Shown: positions 50,582 through 60,573, counted from the first letter of the stretch. The stretch: 64,000 nt of DNA from CAVWUA01 sp963758025 (GCA_963758025.1 CAVWUA010000009.1:124001-188000); one strand, 5' to 3'. Numbers and translations are program-made. The notes: generated from the sequence alone by a model not told the origin.

Positions 50582-51619
50582 TCAGGGCGATGGAAGGGAG
50601 TCCGGACCGCTGCTTGGAGATTCCGGCAGAATTGCGGGCCGCGGTCCGGTTCCTAGATCCTTTGGCGGTCCTTGAGTCTCTTCTCTATGTTTCCACGCCT
50701 CGCGGAGGAATTCAAGCACTACCAGGCACAAATCGTCGCGCGATCGGGCATTCAGGTGAAAGTTGTGCGCCTCGTCCTCCAGCACGATCAGGCGATGGCG
50801 AACTCCAGCCCGGGCCAGAGCCTGGGCCAGGCGGCGCGACTGATCGGGCGGAACGAGACGGTCACGTTGACCGTGGATCAGGAGCATCGGCGGATCGTCG
50901 GCCGTGACATGCCACACCGGCGAGGCCATCGCCGCGCGGGTCGGTCGGCGTTCCGGCAAGTCCCCCAGCAGCAGGTCGATCGGGCCGCCGACCATCCGGG
51001 TCGGGCCGGAGATGGCCAGCAGGTCGGTCGGGCCGTAGAAATCCACGACCGCGCTGACGCGGGCCTCGGGATCGTCGGAGCAGGTTCCCAGCAGGGCGGC
51101 CAGGTGCCCACCGGCCGAGGCCCCCATCGCGGCGATACGGTCGGGATCGACGCCGTACTCGTCGGCGTGACGCCGCAGCCAGCGGACCGCTTCGCGGACG
51201 TCCTCCAGGTTCCCGGGCCAGGAGGGCTCGCCCGGCCTCGACAGGCGGTAATCGACCGCGACGACGACGTAGCCGTACCGGGTCAAGCGCACGACCTGCC
51301 GGCCGTAATCGCGACGGCTTCCGCCGCACCAACCGCCGCCGTGGATCGCCACGATCGCCGGTCGCCCTTCCAGGGGCGTCCGCCCGGCCGGCACGTACAG
51401 GTCGAGCAAGGCCCGCCGCCCTTCGGTCCGACGGTACGTGATGCTGGTGTAGGCGACCGCCCCGTCGGGGACCTCCGGGTGGCGCGACTCACCCCGCACC
51501 AGCAACCCGGTCGCGCCGAGCAAGGCGGTCCACGCCATAATGCGCAGCCAGCATGCGCGACGCTGGGAACGCCGACGGAAGGCCCACACGCCGCGGGGCG
51601 CGGCCACATCAGAATACAT
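50582..51619 (-). CDS. Alpha/beta hydrolase, BD-FAE/esterase-like
   Basis: A 345-residue exported or membrane-anchored hydrolase: a basic N-terminus then 'IMAWTALLGATGLLVRG'. The oxyanion block is 'IVAIHGGGWCGGSRRDYGR', the nucleophile elbow 'IAAMGASAGGHLAALLG', and the His is in 'LEDEAHNFHLNA'; the Asp follows 'MLLIHGQRDRLVPPDQS'. It belongs to the carbohydrate-esterase/lipase group often annotated as acetyl-xylan or feruloyl esterases. The C-terminal tail is Pro/Ser-rich. Substrate unknown. Confidence 0.9.
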   Translation of the reverse strand: MYSDVAAPRGVWAFRRRSQRRACWLRIMAWTALLGATGLLVRGESRHPEVPDGAVAYTSITYRRTEGRRALLDLYVPAGRTPLEGRPAIVAIHGGGWCGGSRRDYGRQVVRLTRYGYVVVAVDYRLSRPGEPSWPGNLEDVREAVRWLRRHADEYGVDPDRIAAMGASAGGHLAALLGTCSDDPEARVSAVVDFYGPTDLLAISGPTRMVGGPIDLLLGDLPERRPTRAAMASPVWHVTADDPPMLLIHGQRDRLVPPDQSRRLAQALARAGVRHRLIVLEDEAHNFHLNARSRDDLCLVVLEFLREAWKHREETQGPPKDLGTGPRPAILPESPSSGPDSLPSP

Positions 51620-52073
51620 CGGGAGAAACGCTCCGGCTCGAGGTTGCGTGACGTGGTATTGTCCATCTTATCGTAAGGACCAACCGGGGCGTCCGACAAC
51701 CGTTTGCATGCGTTCCAGATCACGATTCGGACCGCTTGCGTGGAATGCGAGGATTCCGCCGACGCGCAATGCACGTGTTCCCATGATTTGAGATACCGAT
51801 TTCCCAGGCTCGGGACGCCCTCGGGTCGTTCTGGCCGTCGCGAGTGATCCCGGATGCGAGTTACGAACGAATTCCGCAGGAAGAACCGGGAAACGCAATA
51901 ATGCGGCCCGACAATTGCAACGCTGGGATCTGCTCGGTCAACGGGTAACCCGGCAACGCCGCGTGTTCCCCTACGCTGGCCGAGCATCTGGAAATCGGGG
52001 GCCAGTTCGACACTCGGAGCTGTCGGCTGTCCTCCGCCGCGAGGCAAAAGGCGAGGCAGGAAGGATCGGTTCC
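51620..52073. other. Divergent gap of about 450 bases, no gene seen
   Basis: The stretch separates the esterase (minus) from a receiver gene (plus). Open frames are short and unlike known families. No strong inverted repeat or promoter consensus was found. Confidence 0.45.
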
Positions 52074-52463
52074 GTGGTGCAAGACCTGAACCAGAAGAAC
52101 ATGAAGGTGCTGCTGGTCGAGGATGCGCCCTTTTTACGCTACGCGTTCGGACGTCTGCTCCGGATGCACGGCTTCGAGGTCCGTGAAGCGACCGACGGAA
52201 AACAGGCGCTGGATTGTCTGGAAGGGTTTCGCCCTCAGTTGGTCCTGACCGACCTGATGATGCCGGTCATGGATGGCGTCGAGTTGATCCGTCGGCTGCA
52301 CCAGAACCCGGAAACCACCTCGGTCCCCGTCGTGGCGATCACCGCCGATGCGACCGAGCACGCCGAGCGCCAGGCCCGCGAGGCCGGGGCCATCGATGTC
52401 ATCACCAAGCCGATCGATCTACCCTCGCTGCTCGAACGCCTGCGCGACCTGCACCTGGTCTGA
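52074..52463 (+). CDS. Stand-alone response-regulator receiver protein
   Basis: About 129 residues consisting of a single CheY-like receiver: 'KVLLVEDAPFLRYAFGRLLR' has the acidic pair, 'LVLTDLMMPVMDGVELIRRL' the phospho-acceptor Asp, 'VVAITADATE' the Thr, and 'DVITKPIDLPSLLERLRDL' the conserved Lys. There is no output domain. The GTG at 52074 is favoured because AGGAAGGA lies 8 bases upstream; the ATG at 52101 is an alternative. The partner kinase is not in the window. Confidence 0.92.
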   Translation: MVQDLNQKNMKVLLVEDAPFLRYAFGRLLRMHGFEVREATDGKQALDCLEGFRPQLVLTDLMMPVMDGVELIRRLHQNPETTSVPVVAITADATEHAERQAREAGAIDVITKPIDLPSLLERLRDLHLV

Positions 52464-52558
52464 AAAGGCGAGGACGGGCGCGGGCGAACCCCACCGATGC
52501 CATCCATCCAGGCTCACCGGTGGATTTCAATACACGTCGTTCCAGCGCGAGTCAGGGC

Positions 52559-52596
52559 TTCGTGGCCCACCGATCCCCGGATCGGTGAGCCACGAA
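52559..52596. terminator. Long hairpin between converging receiver and rseP genes
   Basis: An 18-base stem (52559-52576 with 52579-52596, one mismatch) around TTCGTGGCCCACCGATCC. It lies between two convergent genes and may terminate both, although no T-run follows. It may also be a member of a palindromic repeat family. Confidence 0.55.
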
Positions 52597-52637
52597 TTCC
52601 GGAAATCGCATTCGTGGAATGGACCCGGTTCTTTTGT

Positions 52638-54729
52638 TTAGCTCACGGACCAGAAGTAGCGGACCACGTCCTGGAACAGGACGAAGCCCATCAGGCCCAG
52701 CACGAGCATCAGACCGATCCACGTTCCGGCGGCCAGGGCCGTGTCGGGCAAGGGACGGCCGCGGATCTTCTCGGCGATCAGGAACGCCATCTGGCCGCCA
52801 TCGAGCGGGGGGACCGGCAGGAAGTTGATCACCGCCAGGTTGATGCTCAGGAGGCCGAGGAACTGAAGGAACGAGACAAGGCCCATCCTGGCGGTCTTCG
52901 AGGCGATGTCGGCGATCATGATCGGGCCACCCAGCGTCTTCGGACTGATCGCCCCCTGGATCAGGTTGCGGAACATCGCGAAGATGCCCATGACCGTGTC
53001 GCTCACGTCCTCGGCCCCGCGCCGGAGCGACGCGGCGACCCCCATCGGCGGCAGCTTTCGGGACAGCACATCGTACTGGAGCCCCCGGTACGGCCGGAAC
53101 CACGACGGGTTGGCCTCGGGCGTCAGACGGATGGACGACTCCGCCCCACCCAGGACCAGCTCGATCGGCTGCTTCGGAAGGTACTGGATAAAGCCGAAAA
53201 CCGCCGGCCAGGTCGCTTCCTTGTCATCGAGCGCGAGCGTCTTGCGCTCCTCCGACTCGTTGAAGGTCCGGGTCAGCGTGACGGACTTGATCGAGGCGCC
53301 CGGTTTGATGCCGGCCTTCGCCGCGGGGGAGCCAGGCTCCACGGCGACGATCTTCGGCTCGATCGCGAACCCCAGGCCCAGCCCCGGAACGTTCACCAGC
53401 TCCACGCCCGCCTGGTCGGAGTACGGAGGCGCGTCGTCGGGGGTGGCCGTCAAGCTCACGCGCTCGGCCGGCTTGTCCCCCTCGCTGCGCAGGACGGTGA
53501 ACGTCGTGGATTCTCCGGCGTGCTCATAGACGATCTCGGGCAGGCGCATCGGGTCGAAGTCGGTCTGGCCGTCCACCTCGACGATCCGGTCGCCGTGGAG
53601 GAACCCGGCTTTCTCGGCGGGCGAACCGGGCTGGATGGCCTCGACGGGGCCCATCGCCAGGCGAAACCCGAAATCGACGAAGTGGACGGGCGGCAGCGTG
53701 ACGGTCCGTCGCGTGGCGGTTGCCTGTTTGGAATCGGCGTCGTTCTTCCCGTCCTGAGGATGTTCCAGAACGTATTGAAGGGGCTGCTTCCGGTATTTCG
53801 TGAGCAAGTTCCGCAGTTCGAGGATGTCGCTGACGGGCGTCGTCTTGCCCCCTTCGGGACCGACCGCCACGACGCGATCCCCTTCCTCCAGGGTGCTCTT
53901 GATCGACTTCGGAACCGATTTCAGGCCGGCGGGGGGGATAAAGACCCACAGGGCCGAGGACGACGTCAGTCGGCACGCCGATGCCGATGGTCTTCATCTC
54001 GGCCGACTCGCCGCGCTGGGGTTCCACCTCGACCAGGACCGGCTTCTTGACGCCGGGCCTGGCGATCGACAGGCGGAGGATCTCGCCGGAGCCGCTCAGG
54101 GCGGTCATGCGCTTGAGGACCAGGAAGTCGACATCCTTGCGGTCGTTGATCGCGATGATCTCATCGCCGACCTGGACGCCGGCCTCGTAGGCGGGATGGC
54201 CGGCGATCACGTCGTCGATCTTCAAGGGGATCGTCTCCATCCCCCCCTTGCCGTAGGCGACGATGAAGCAGATGATCCCGAGGATCAGGTTCATGATGAC
54301 GCCCGCCGAGATGATGGCCATGCGGGCGCCGACCGGCTTGTTCGAATAGGCGCGGGGGTCGAGCGCCGCCTCCGCGGGCTGCTCGCCGGTGACCTCCCCC
54401 TCACCGAGCATCTTGACGAACCCGCCCAGGGGGATGGCCGACAGCACGTATTCGGTCTCGCCCAGGTCGGCCAGGTGTTCGGCGGAAGCCCCCGCCTCGA
54501 CCTGCTGGCGAACCTGCTCGTACCTCCGCGCTCCGGCCGAGCCGAGCCGCACCCCCAGCCCTTTGCGGTAGGAGATCAGGACCGGACCGAAGCCGATCGA
54601 GAACTTCTCCACCTTCACACCGTTCCACTTCGCCAGAAGGAAGTGACCCAGCTCGTGCAGGAAGATGACGAAGCCCAGGCCCAGGGCCACGGTGCCGTAG
54701 TTGATGAACCGATCGATCAGGGCGTCCAA
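52638..54729 (-). CDS. rseP: RseP-like site-2 protease with PDZ domains (frame break)
   Basis: About 697 residues, longer than the usual 450. The start is TTG at 54729, eight bases after AGGAGG, giving 'MDALIDRFINYG'. The zinc motif HELGHF (H25, E26, H29) is in the first helix, and the third ligand is in 'NFLPVPPLDGGQM' near the C-terminus. Two or three PDZ-type segments lie between ('GHPAYEAGVQVGDEIIAIND', 'GSPAEKAGFLHGDRIVEVDG', 'GSPAAKAGIKPGASIKSV'). One extra base near 53970 joins the frames. RseP-type proteases cut anti-sigma factors. It overlaps the end of dxr by 13 bases, the common dxr-rseP pairing. Confidence 0.92.
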
Positions 54730-55898
54730 CGGCCTACCTCCTGCCGGGACCACGCATCGACCTTCGCCAGGTCGCTCAACGTGGGTTCGGGATCAAACGT
54801 GTGATTATCGAGCACCGCGCGGCAGACCCGGGGAATATCCAGGAAATCAATCGAGCCATCGAGGAACCGGGCGACGGCCGCCTCGTTCGCCGCGTTCAGG
54901 GCCGCGCCGGCGGTGCCTCCCCGGCGCATCACCTCGAAACCGAGATCCAGACAGGGGAACGTCTCCCGGTCCGGCGGCTCGAAGTGCAGGGTCATCGCTC
55001 GGGTCAGGTCCAGAAGCGGGCAAGGCCCCGCGACCCGCTCCGGGTACGTCAGGGCGAACTGGATCGGCAACCGCATGTCCGGCGGGGAAAGCTGCGCGAC
55101 GACGCTGCCATCCACGAATTCCACCATGGAGTGTACAATGCTTTCCGGGTGGATGACGACCTCGATCTGCTCCGGCCGCAGGTCGAACAACCACCTTGCT
55201 TCGATGACTTCGAGCGCTTTGTTCATCAAGGTGGCCGAGTCAATCGTGATCTTCGGCCCCATCGACCAGGTCGGGTGCTTCAACGCCTGCTCGCGGGTCA
55301 CCCGGGCCAGGTCCTGCCGGGTCTTGCCCCGGAACGGCCCGCCCGAGGAGGTCAGGATGACGCGGCGGACCTCCTTCGCCACACCGCTGCGCAGGGCCTG
55401 GAAGATGGCCGAGTGTTCGCTATCGACGGGCAAAAGCTCCGCCCCGCGCCGGCGTGCGAGAGCCGTGACCAGGGGACCGGCCACAACCAGAGTTTCCTTG
55501 TTCGCCAGGGCGACCGTCTTGCCTGCCTCCAGGGCCGCCCACGTCCCTTCCAGACCCGCCGCGCCGACGATCGCCGAGAGAACCCGGTCCGTCTCCGGGT
55601 CCTGCACCATGCGGATGACCCCCTCGGTCCCCTTGAGAACCTCGGTTCCCATTCCGCGAACCTCGCGATCCACGCAAGCGGCGGCCTCGGGGTCGATCAG
55701 GGTGATGAATCGGGGCCGGACGGCCTGAACCTGTTCGAGCAGGCGTCTCCAGCTCGAATGGGCGACCAGGCCATAGGCGCGGAGCCGCTGGCCGTTGTCG
55801 TGTTCGAGAACGCTCAAGGCGCTGCGGCCGATCGAGCCGGTGGAGCCCAGGATCACCACGTTGCGCGGGGGCTGCTGCTCGGAGCCTCGAAGGATCAT
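54717..55898 (-). CDS. dxr: 1-deoxy-D-xylulose 5-phosphate reductoisomerase
   Basis: A 393-residue enzyme of the MEP isoprenoid pathway that makes 2-C-methyl-D-erythritol 4-phosphate. The NADPH motif is 'NVVILGSTGSIGRSAL', then 'ALANKETLVVAGPLV', 'LLPVDSEHSAIFQAL' with the metal-binding Asp and Glu, 'SGGPFRG', 'GPKITIDSATLMNKALEVIE' and 'VVIHPESIVHSMVEF'. The start ATG at 55898 lacks a clear ribosome-binding site; an earlier start at 55985 would add about 29 poorly conserved residues. It is coupled to the rseP-like gene. Confidence 0.96.
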   Translation of the reverse strand: MILRGSEQQPPRNVVILGSTGSIGRSALSVLEHDNGQRLRAYGLVAHSSWRRLLEQVQAVRPRFITLIDPEAAACVDREVRGMGTEVLKGTEGVIRMVQDPETDRVLSAIVGAAGLEGTWAALEAGKTVALANKETLVVAGPLVTALARRRGAELLPVDSEHSAIFQALRSGVAKEVRRVILTSSGGPFRGKTRQDLARVTREQALKHPTWSMGPKITIDSATLMNKALEVIEARWLFDLRPEQIEVVIHPESIVHSMVEFVDGSVVAQLSPPDMRLPIQFALTYPERVAGPCPLLDLTRAMTLHFEPPDRETFPCLDLGFEVMRRGGTAGAALNAANEAAVARFLDGSIDFLDIPRVCRAVLDNHTFDPEPTLSDLAKVDAWSRQEVGRWTP

Positions 55899-56012
55899 GG
55901 GCGGACGGAGATCATTAAAGGGGAGGAGAGGTTCGGAGCCAGCGCCGCGATGGGGATTATAAGGAATCGAGGGGTGAACCGGCAAGCGGGCCTGAGGGAC
56001 AAAGAGACCAGG

Positions 56013-56441
56013 TCAGTCGTGCTGGAAGTGCTTCCGCAAGCGGTCGAGTAGCTCATCCAGGATGATGGGCTTGGAGATAAAGTCGTCGCAACCAGCGCGT
56101 CGAGCGGCAATTTCGCTGCTGCGCGTGACGTCACCGGTCAACATCAGCACGGGAATATCCCGCGTCCGGGCGTCGGCCTTCAAGCGTCGGGTGGCCTCCA
56201 GGCCGTCGAGCACGGGCATCATTGAATCCATCAGGATGACCTGCGGAGCGTAGTCCGCGGCCTTGACGAGGGCCTCCTCACCATTGCTGGCGACCTCACA
56301 GTCGTACCCGATGCGTTGCATCAGGGTACTGAGTGCCCAGCGACTTTGCGCATCGTCTTCGACAATCAGGATGCGCCGCTCTCGGCTGCCTCCTTTCCGG
56401 GGAACTCGATCCGTTAACATGGAAGACATGATCTGTCGCAC
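56013..56441 (-). CDS. Stand-alone response-regulator receiver protein
   Basis: A 142-residue receiver: 'RRILIVEDDAQSRWALSTLM', 'VILMDSMMPVLDGLEATRRL' with the phospho-acceptor Asp, 'VLMLTGDVTR' and 'DDFISKPIILDELLDRLRKH'. No output domain is present. The GTG at 56441 or one of two ATGs within the next eight codons may be the start. It lies upstream of dxr on the same strand, with 114 bases between them. A role in phosphorelay or in binding a partner is likely. Confidence 0.9.
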   Translation of the reverse strand: MRQIMSSMLTDRVPRKGGSRERRILIVEDDAQSRWALSTLMQRIGYDCEVASNGEEALVKAADYAPQVILMDSMMPVLDGLEATRRLKADARTRDIPVLMLTGDVTRSSEIAARRAGCDDFISKPIILDELLDRLRKHFQHD

Positions 56442-56581
56442 CCGCTTTCCCGGATGCCCTCCTCTCTATGGTCCAACAATTGCATGGAATTGACTTGCAA
56501 TTGCGATACCAAATCGGTCTCCGAAGCTAGCCCGATTTTACCGGACTTACCACATACCCTTTTCCCCGAGGCACGAACACC

Positions 56582-57613
56582 ATGATGATGCGCCTGCCGA
56601 TTCGACCTCGAACCCGATACGTGACCGCCGCCGCCACGCTACTGGTCGGCCTGCTCGTCGCGGATCGGGCCGACGCCCAGATTCCGGGGCAGATTCCCCC
56701 GTTCAACGCCTTCGATGCCTGGGGCGTGTACAGCCCCGGCACGTATGCCATGACGACCATGGGATACGGCTATCCCCACTACTATTCCCCCTTCGGATTC
56801 GGATATGGGGGAAGAGGTTGGAGTACGCCCTACGTCGGCGGGTACGGCGTGGGTGGCTATGGATATCCAGGTTACGGAACCGGCTACGGCTATCCGGGCT
56901 ACGGTTATGGGAACAAGTACGCGGCTTACGGGAACCCTTATAACACGTATTTCAACTACATGGGGAATCTTTCCAAGCTGCGGATGCTCAACGCCGAGGC
57001 GATGCGGCGCTACCAGGACGCGGAGGTGACGCACCAGGAAGCGCTCAAGGGGGCCTTGCAGAACTACAAGACGATGAACAAGCTCGACCCGTATTACAAC
57101 TATCAGACGACGGCCGAGCGGTTCAAACGGGCGGACGCGGCCCCCTTGCCATTGAAGGAGCTGGTGGATCAGAGCGGGCGCGTCCTCTGGCCGGAGGAAG
57201 CTCCCGATGGGCCAGGGATCGAACGGGCGCGCAAGGCCGTCGAGGATGCCGTGGCGAAGGTCGTCCGCGAGGGCAAGAACCCCAAGGTGAGCGACGTCGT
57301 CGAGGCCCGCGACCTGCTCGATAGCTACACCCTGCTGGCCCTGCCCCAGCTCAGCGAGAAGGATGCCGAGAAGGCGGCGGGCTTCCAGTACTTCCTCATG
57401 AGCCTCGACAACGCCCTGGCCAACATGGGCACCGGCGGGGCCATGTCGATGAACATCGAGCCGAAAGACGCGCCCAAGAGCGCCGGTGACGTGCTCAAGA
57501 ACAAGCTCGATCAGGAGCAGCCGAACCGTTCCAATAACAACAACGGCACGATCCAGCCGAAGGACGCGCCCAAGAGCGCGGGCGAGGCGGTCCGGGAATC
57601 CACCACGCCCTGA
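56582..57613 (+). CDS. GYG-rich secreted protein, unrecognised
   Basis: A 343-residue protein with a signal peptide ending 'VADRADAQ'. Residues about 60-125 are extremely rich in Gly and Tyr, with repeats such as 'GYGYPGYGTGYGYPGYGYG'. A helical part follows ('SKLRMLNAEAMRRYQDAEVT'). Two copies of PKDAPKSAG occur near residues 298 and 329. I know no enzyme of this type; a structural or adhesive envelope role is possible. Another Gly/Tyr-rich protein lies at 60047-60409. Confidence 0.85.
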   Translation: MMMRLPIRPRTRYVTAAATLLVGLLVADRADAQIPGQIPPFNAFDAWGVYSPGTYAMTTMGYGYPHYYSPFGFGYGGRGWSTPYVGGYGVGGYGYPGYGTGYGYPGYGYGNKYAAYGNPYNTYFNYMGNLSKLRMLNAEAMRRYQDAEVTHQEALKGALQNYKTMNKLDPYYNYQTTAERFKRADAAPLPLKELVDQSGRVLWPEEAPDGPGIERARKAVEDAVAKVVREGKNPKVSDVVEARDLLDSYTLLALPQLSEKDAEKAAGFQYFLMSLDNALANMGTGGAMSMNIEPKDAPKSAGDVLKNKLDQEQPNRSNNNNGTIQPKDAPKSAGEAVRESTTP

Positions 57614-57658
57614 CCGGCCGGTTCCATGCCGCTGGCATCCTGGCGGGCTCCACCTTAC

Positions 57659-57691
57659 GATGGCTCCCATTTCACCCCGAAGGGAGCCATC
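57659..57691 (+). promoter_or_regulatory. Hairpin covering the SDR ribosome-binding site
   Basis: GATGGCTCCC (57659-57668) is the exact complement of GGGAGCCATC (57682-57691). The right arm includes the AGGGAG ribosome-binding site of the SDR that starts at 57696, so folding would hide it. No T-run follows. It could terminate the upstream gene or regulate translation. Confidence 0.55.
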
Positions 57692-57695
57692 GTTG

Positions 57696-58469
57696 ATGCG
57701 CATCGGCAGTCAGACGGCGATCGTTACCGGGGCCTCCAGTGGCATCGGCGCGGAACTGGCGAGGCAACTGGCCGCCTCGGGGGTCAAGGTGGGACTGACG
57801 GCGCGACGTGAGGCGAAGCTGGAGGCGCTCGCCGAAATGATCCGCAAGGAAGGCGGGACCGCCGCCGTCGCCCCGGCCGATGCCGCCGACCCGGAGGCGA
57901 CCCGGCGTGCCTGTTTCCGGCTTGCCGAGGCCCTTGGACCGATTGACCTCCTGGTCGCCAACGCCGGGCTTGGCCTCACGATGACGGCCACCGACTTCTC
58001 GGCGGAGGCGTTCGAACGGATGGTGCGGGTCAACGTGCTGGGGGCCTCGTACGCGATCGAGGCGGTGCTGCCCGGAATGCTCCAGCGGGGCCGGGGGCAT
58101 CTGGTTGGGATCAGCAGCCTGGCGGCGTATCGAGGGCTACCGGGCACGGCGGGCTACTGCGCGACCAAGGCGGCCCTGAGCACCTTGCTCGAAGGGCTAC
58201 GGGTGGAATTGCGAGGCCGGGGGATCGCCGTCACGACGGTCCATCCCGGCTTCGTCCGCACGCCGATGACGGCCGGGGCCGACCATCCCCAGCCGTTCCT
58301 GATGGAGGTCGGCCCGGCCGCGCGGATCATCCTCAAGGGGATCGCCGCGAGGCGCCGGGAAGTCGCCTTCCCGCTGCCGATGGCGGCCTTCATGGGCTTC
58401 GTGCGACGGTTGCCGAACCCCCTCTACGACCGCCTGGCGCGCCGGATGGTCGCGCCTCGGCGAGGGTGA
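57696..58469 (+). CDS. Short-chain dehydrogenase/reductase
   Basis: A 257-residue classical SDR. 'TAIVTGASSGIGAELARQLA' is the nucleotide-binding motif (TGxxxGIG, residues 10-17 or so), 'LLVANAGLGL' the NAG motif, 'GISSLAAYRGLPGTAGYCAT' with 'TKAALSTLLEGL' the catalytic Ser-Tyr-Lys triad, and 'VHPGFVRTPM' the PG motif. The specific substrate cannot be inferred. The start at 57696 has AGGGAG nine bases upstream, lying inside a hairpin (57659-57691). Confidence 0.93.
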   Translation: MRIGSQTAIVTGASSGIGAELARQLAASGVKVGLTARREAKLEALAEMIRKEGGTAAVAPADAADPEATRRACFRLAEALGPIDLLVANAGLGLTMTATDFSAEAFERMVRVNVLGASYAIEAVLPGMLQRGRGHLVGISSLAAYRGLPGTAGYCATKAALSTLLEGLRVELRGRGIAVTTVHPGFVRTPMTAGADHPQPFLMEVGPAARIILKGIAARRREVAFPLPMAAFMGFVRRLPNPLYDRLARRMVAPRRG

Positions 58470-58480
58470 AATTCGTTGCC

Positions 58481-58822
58481 TCAATACGGCCGACGCTCGA
58501 CCGGGCGACCGACGACGATCTGGCGCATCTCGCCGAGGATGCCGGCCGGGATGCCGATGAGTGTGGCGGCGGTCGTCTTGACGAACGGATTCGTGCCCGA
58601 ATTATCGTAATATTCGCGCGGTTTGGACAGCAACGGATGCCGATCGGCGAACGTCACGGTGGTTGTCGGCGGGGAAACCTCGGCGATGGCCGTGCCGTCG
58701 CCGAACGTGGAATCCAGGGGGGGCTCCGCCGCGGCAATCGAGCGCCGGGCTCCCGACGCCTGACAGCCCGCCCCGGCCAGGGCCGCGATCAAGGCGATCG
58801 CCAGCCAGGGATGTCTCCGCAT
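58481..58822 (-). CDS. Small lipoprotein, unrecognised
   Basis: A 113-residue protein with lipobox 'LIAALAGAGCQ' (Cys at residue 20). The mature part contains 'FADRHPLLSKPREYYDNSG', 'NPFVKTTAATLIGIPAGILG' (a hydrophobic segment) and 'EMRQIVVGRP'. Similar small proteins occur in planctomycete genomes as far as I recall, without a function. It converges on the SDR; the two stops are 11 bases apart. Confidence 0.82.
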   Translation of the reverse strand: MRRHPWLAIALIAALAGAGCQASGARRSIAAAEPPLDSTFGDGTAIAEVSPPTTTVTFADRHPLLSKPREYYDNSGTNPFVKTTAATLIGIPAGILGEMRQIVVGRPVERRPY

Positions 58823-59027
58823 GATGCTCTCCCTCTCCTCTCCGGTCCGTTTGACGCTCCATCGTCGGGACAGGTCTTTTCGGGAATGATCGTTTCCACG
58901 TCTTCCAGAAAAGCATATCCCAGCGCGGGGGGCCGCGCCGGGATCTTCCCCGATCCGCCTCGACCAGACGTGCCGGGATCAACGAAAAGGTGGAGAGCGC
59001 GACGCGCGCAAACCTTGCCGCCAGACC

Positions 59028-59964
59028 TCAACGCAAGGGTTGGGCAAGCAGGACGACCCAGTAAGGTCGGCCCTTGGCGTCGGTCGCGTAACCAACGCCG
59101 ATGTCCTTGAAGTCGCCCAGCAGGTTCTTGCGGTACGACGGCTTGTTCCACGATTCAACGACCTCCGCGGCCGTCGGCTGACCGGACGCGGACGCCGAAC
59201 CGATCCGGCGATAGACGTAGCCGGATTCCTTGACCCGCTTGAACAGCCGCGTCCCCGTTGCCCGAATCGAGTTTGCCGCTCCTGGCCATCTCGCGGGCGG
59301 TCGCCTGCGCGGCCTGCTGAAGCTTCGGGTTGGACGACAAGGGGGGTTTGTCCTCCTCCGCCCGCACCTTGTTGATCGCCGCGACGAGGTTCTTCGCGGC
59401 GTTCGCGGGATCGGCCTGAGGGTACGGCTTGCCGAAGACGACGCACCAGTAGGGTCGTCCTTCGGCGTCCTCGGCGACCGCCGCGCCGATCTCGTTAAAG
59501 TCGCCGAGGATGTTCGCGCGGTGGTGCTTGCTGTTCATCCAGCTCGTCATGACGCGATCGACCGTCTCCTGTCCGGCCGCGACGTTCTCACCCGATCGCT
59601 GGGCGGGATACTTCTGGCGCTCGATGCGCTGCTCGGGAGACGAGCCGTCGCTCCCTTCGTGGGACATCGTCTCGTGCCCGGCCATGTCCAGGGCGTGGAC
59701 CTTGGCGGCGGCCTCCAGCTTGGTGTTGACCTTCAGCGGCGACAGGTCGCGTTTGGTTCGCTCGCGGTTGTGCGCCTCGATCAGCTTTGGCAGATCGGTA
59801 TCGGCGTTCGGCTTGTCGGTCTTCTTGGGATTGGGGGCCTCCGGCCCTTCCGGCGCGGTTGGCATCGCCGCGCACGTCGGCATGGGCGTGGGAACGCAGG
59901 CCGAGAGTCCCAGGATCGCAAAGGCCGTCGCACCGATCCCGAACCGTTTCCAGGATAGCCGCAT
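59028..59964 (-). CDS. Lipoprotein with two CAP/SCP domains (frame break)
   Basis: About 312 residues. The signal 'AILGLSACVPTP' is a lipobox. Domain 1 (about residues 60-175) has 'LPKLIEAHNRERTKRDLSPL', 'GHETMSHEGSDGSSP', 'GENVAAGQ' and 'SWMNSKHHRANILGDFNEIG', the CAP signature. Domain 2 (about 185-310) repeats the pattern with 'LVAAINKVRAEEDKPPL', 'QATAREMARSG' and, after one extra base near 59275, 'SWNKPSYRKNLLGDFKDIGV' and 'PYWVVLLAQPLR'. The second copy lacks the metal-binding histidines that the first has. CAP proteins bind lipids or cleave proteins; role unknown. Confidence 0.88.
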
Positions 59965-60046
59965 CGTCGTTTCTTCGGCGAGAGTCTCGCCTCGCCGCTC
60001 CCCTCAAAAAGGTGTTCGTGCCGTGATGGCTCCGAATTCGTCCCGC

Positions 60047-60409
60047 TCAATGCCGGTGGAACAGGCGGATGTTCCGGGTTCCGGTGAAGGGGAGGCTCGG
60101 CCGGATGGCCCAGCCGGCGCGCTCGCCACCGGGACCGGTGTAGGGCTTGTTCGCGTCGGGGGCCACGGCCATCATGTTGAAGACCGGCGAATAGTAGGGA
60201 GACGGCCCGTTGCCGATGCCGACGGGATACGACGACACCCCCGCGTAATAGCCGTAGCCCATCGCCCCGTACGACCCGAGGCCATAACCGCTCCCGAGAT
60301 AGCCTCCCGTTCCAAAGAACGGCCCCGCGCCAGGGGCCTGGCCCCGCGCCGCGATCGTGGTTCCCAGCAAAGCGCTGCCCAGAACAACGACAGACAGAAG
60401 ACGTTTCAT
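60047..60409 (-). CDS. Gly/Tyr-rich secreted protein, unrecognised
   Basis: A 120-residue protein starting at ATG 60409 with signal peptide 'LLSVVVLGSALLGTTIAARG'. The mature part has 'GTGGYLGSGYGLGSYGAMGY' then 'SYPVGIGNGPSPYYSPVFNM'. It resembles the N-terminal part of the GYG-rich protein at 56582-57613 in composition only. Function unknown. Confidence 0.75.
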   Translation of the reverse strand: MKRLLSVVVLGSALLGTTIAARGQAPGAGPFFGTGGYLGSGYGLGSYGAMGYGYYAGVSSYPVGIGNGPSPYYSPVFNMMAVAPDANKPYTGPGGERAGWAIRPSLPFTGTRNIRLFHRH

Positions 60410-60573
60410 GAGAGGGAGTCCACTCAACGGCTCCGGCGAGCAGACGCTCCCCTCCCTGCCTTTTCGGTCTGCCGACCGGCGGTTGATCGATTGGAACAGC
60501 GCTCCCTCAACCCGAACTCTATCATGCGTTGCGCGAAGAGGCGGATGCCCGGAACGCGCGGCACCGATCGACA

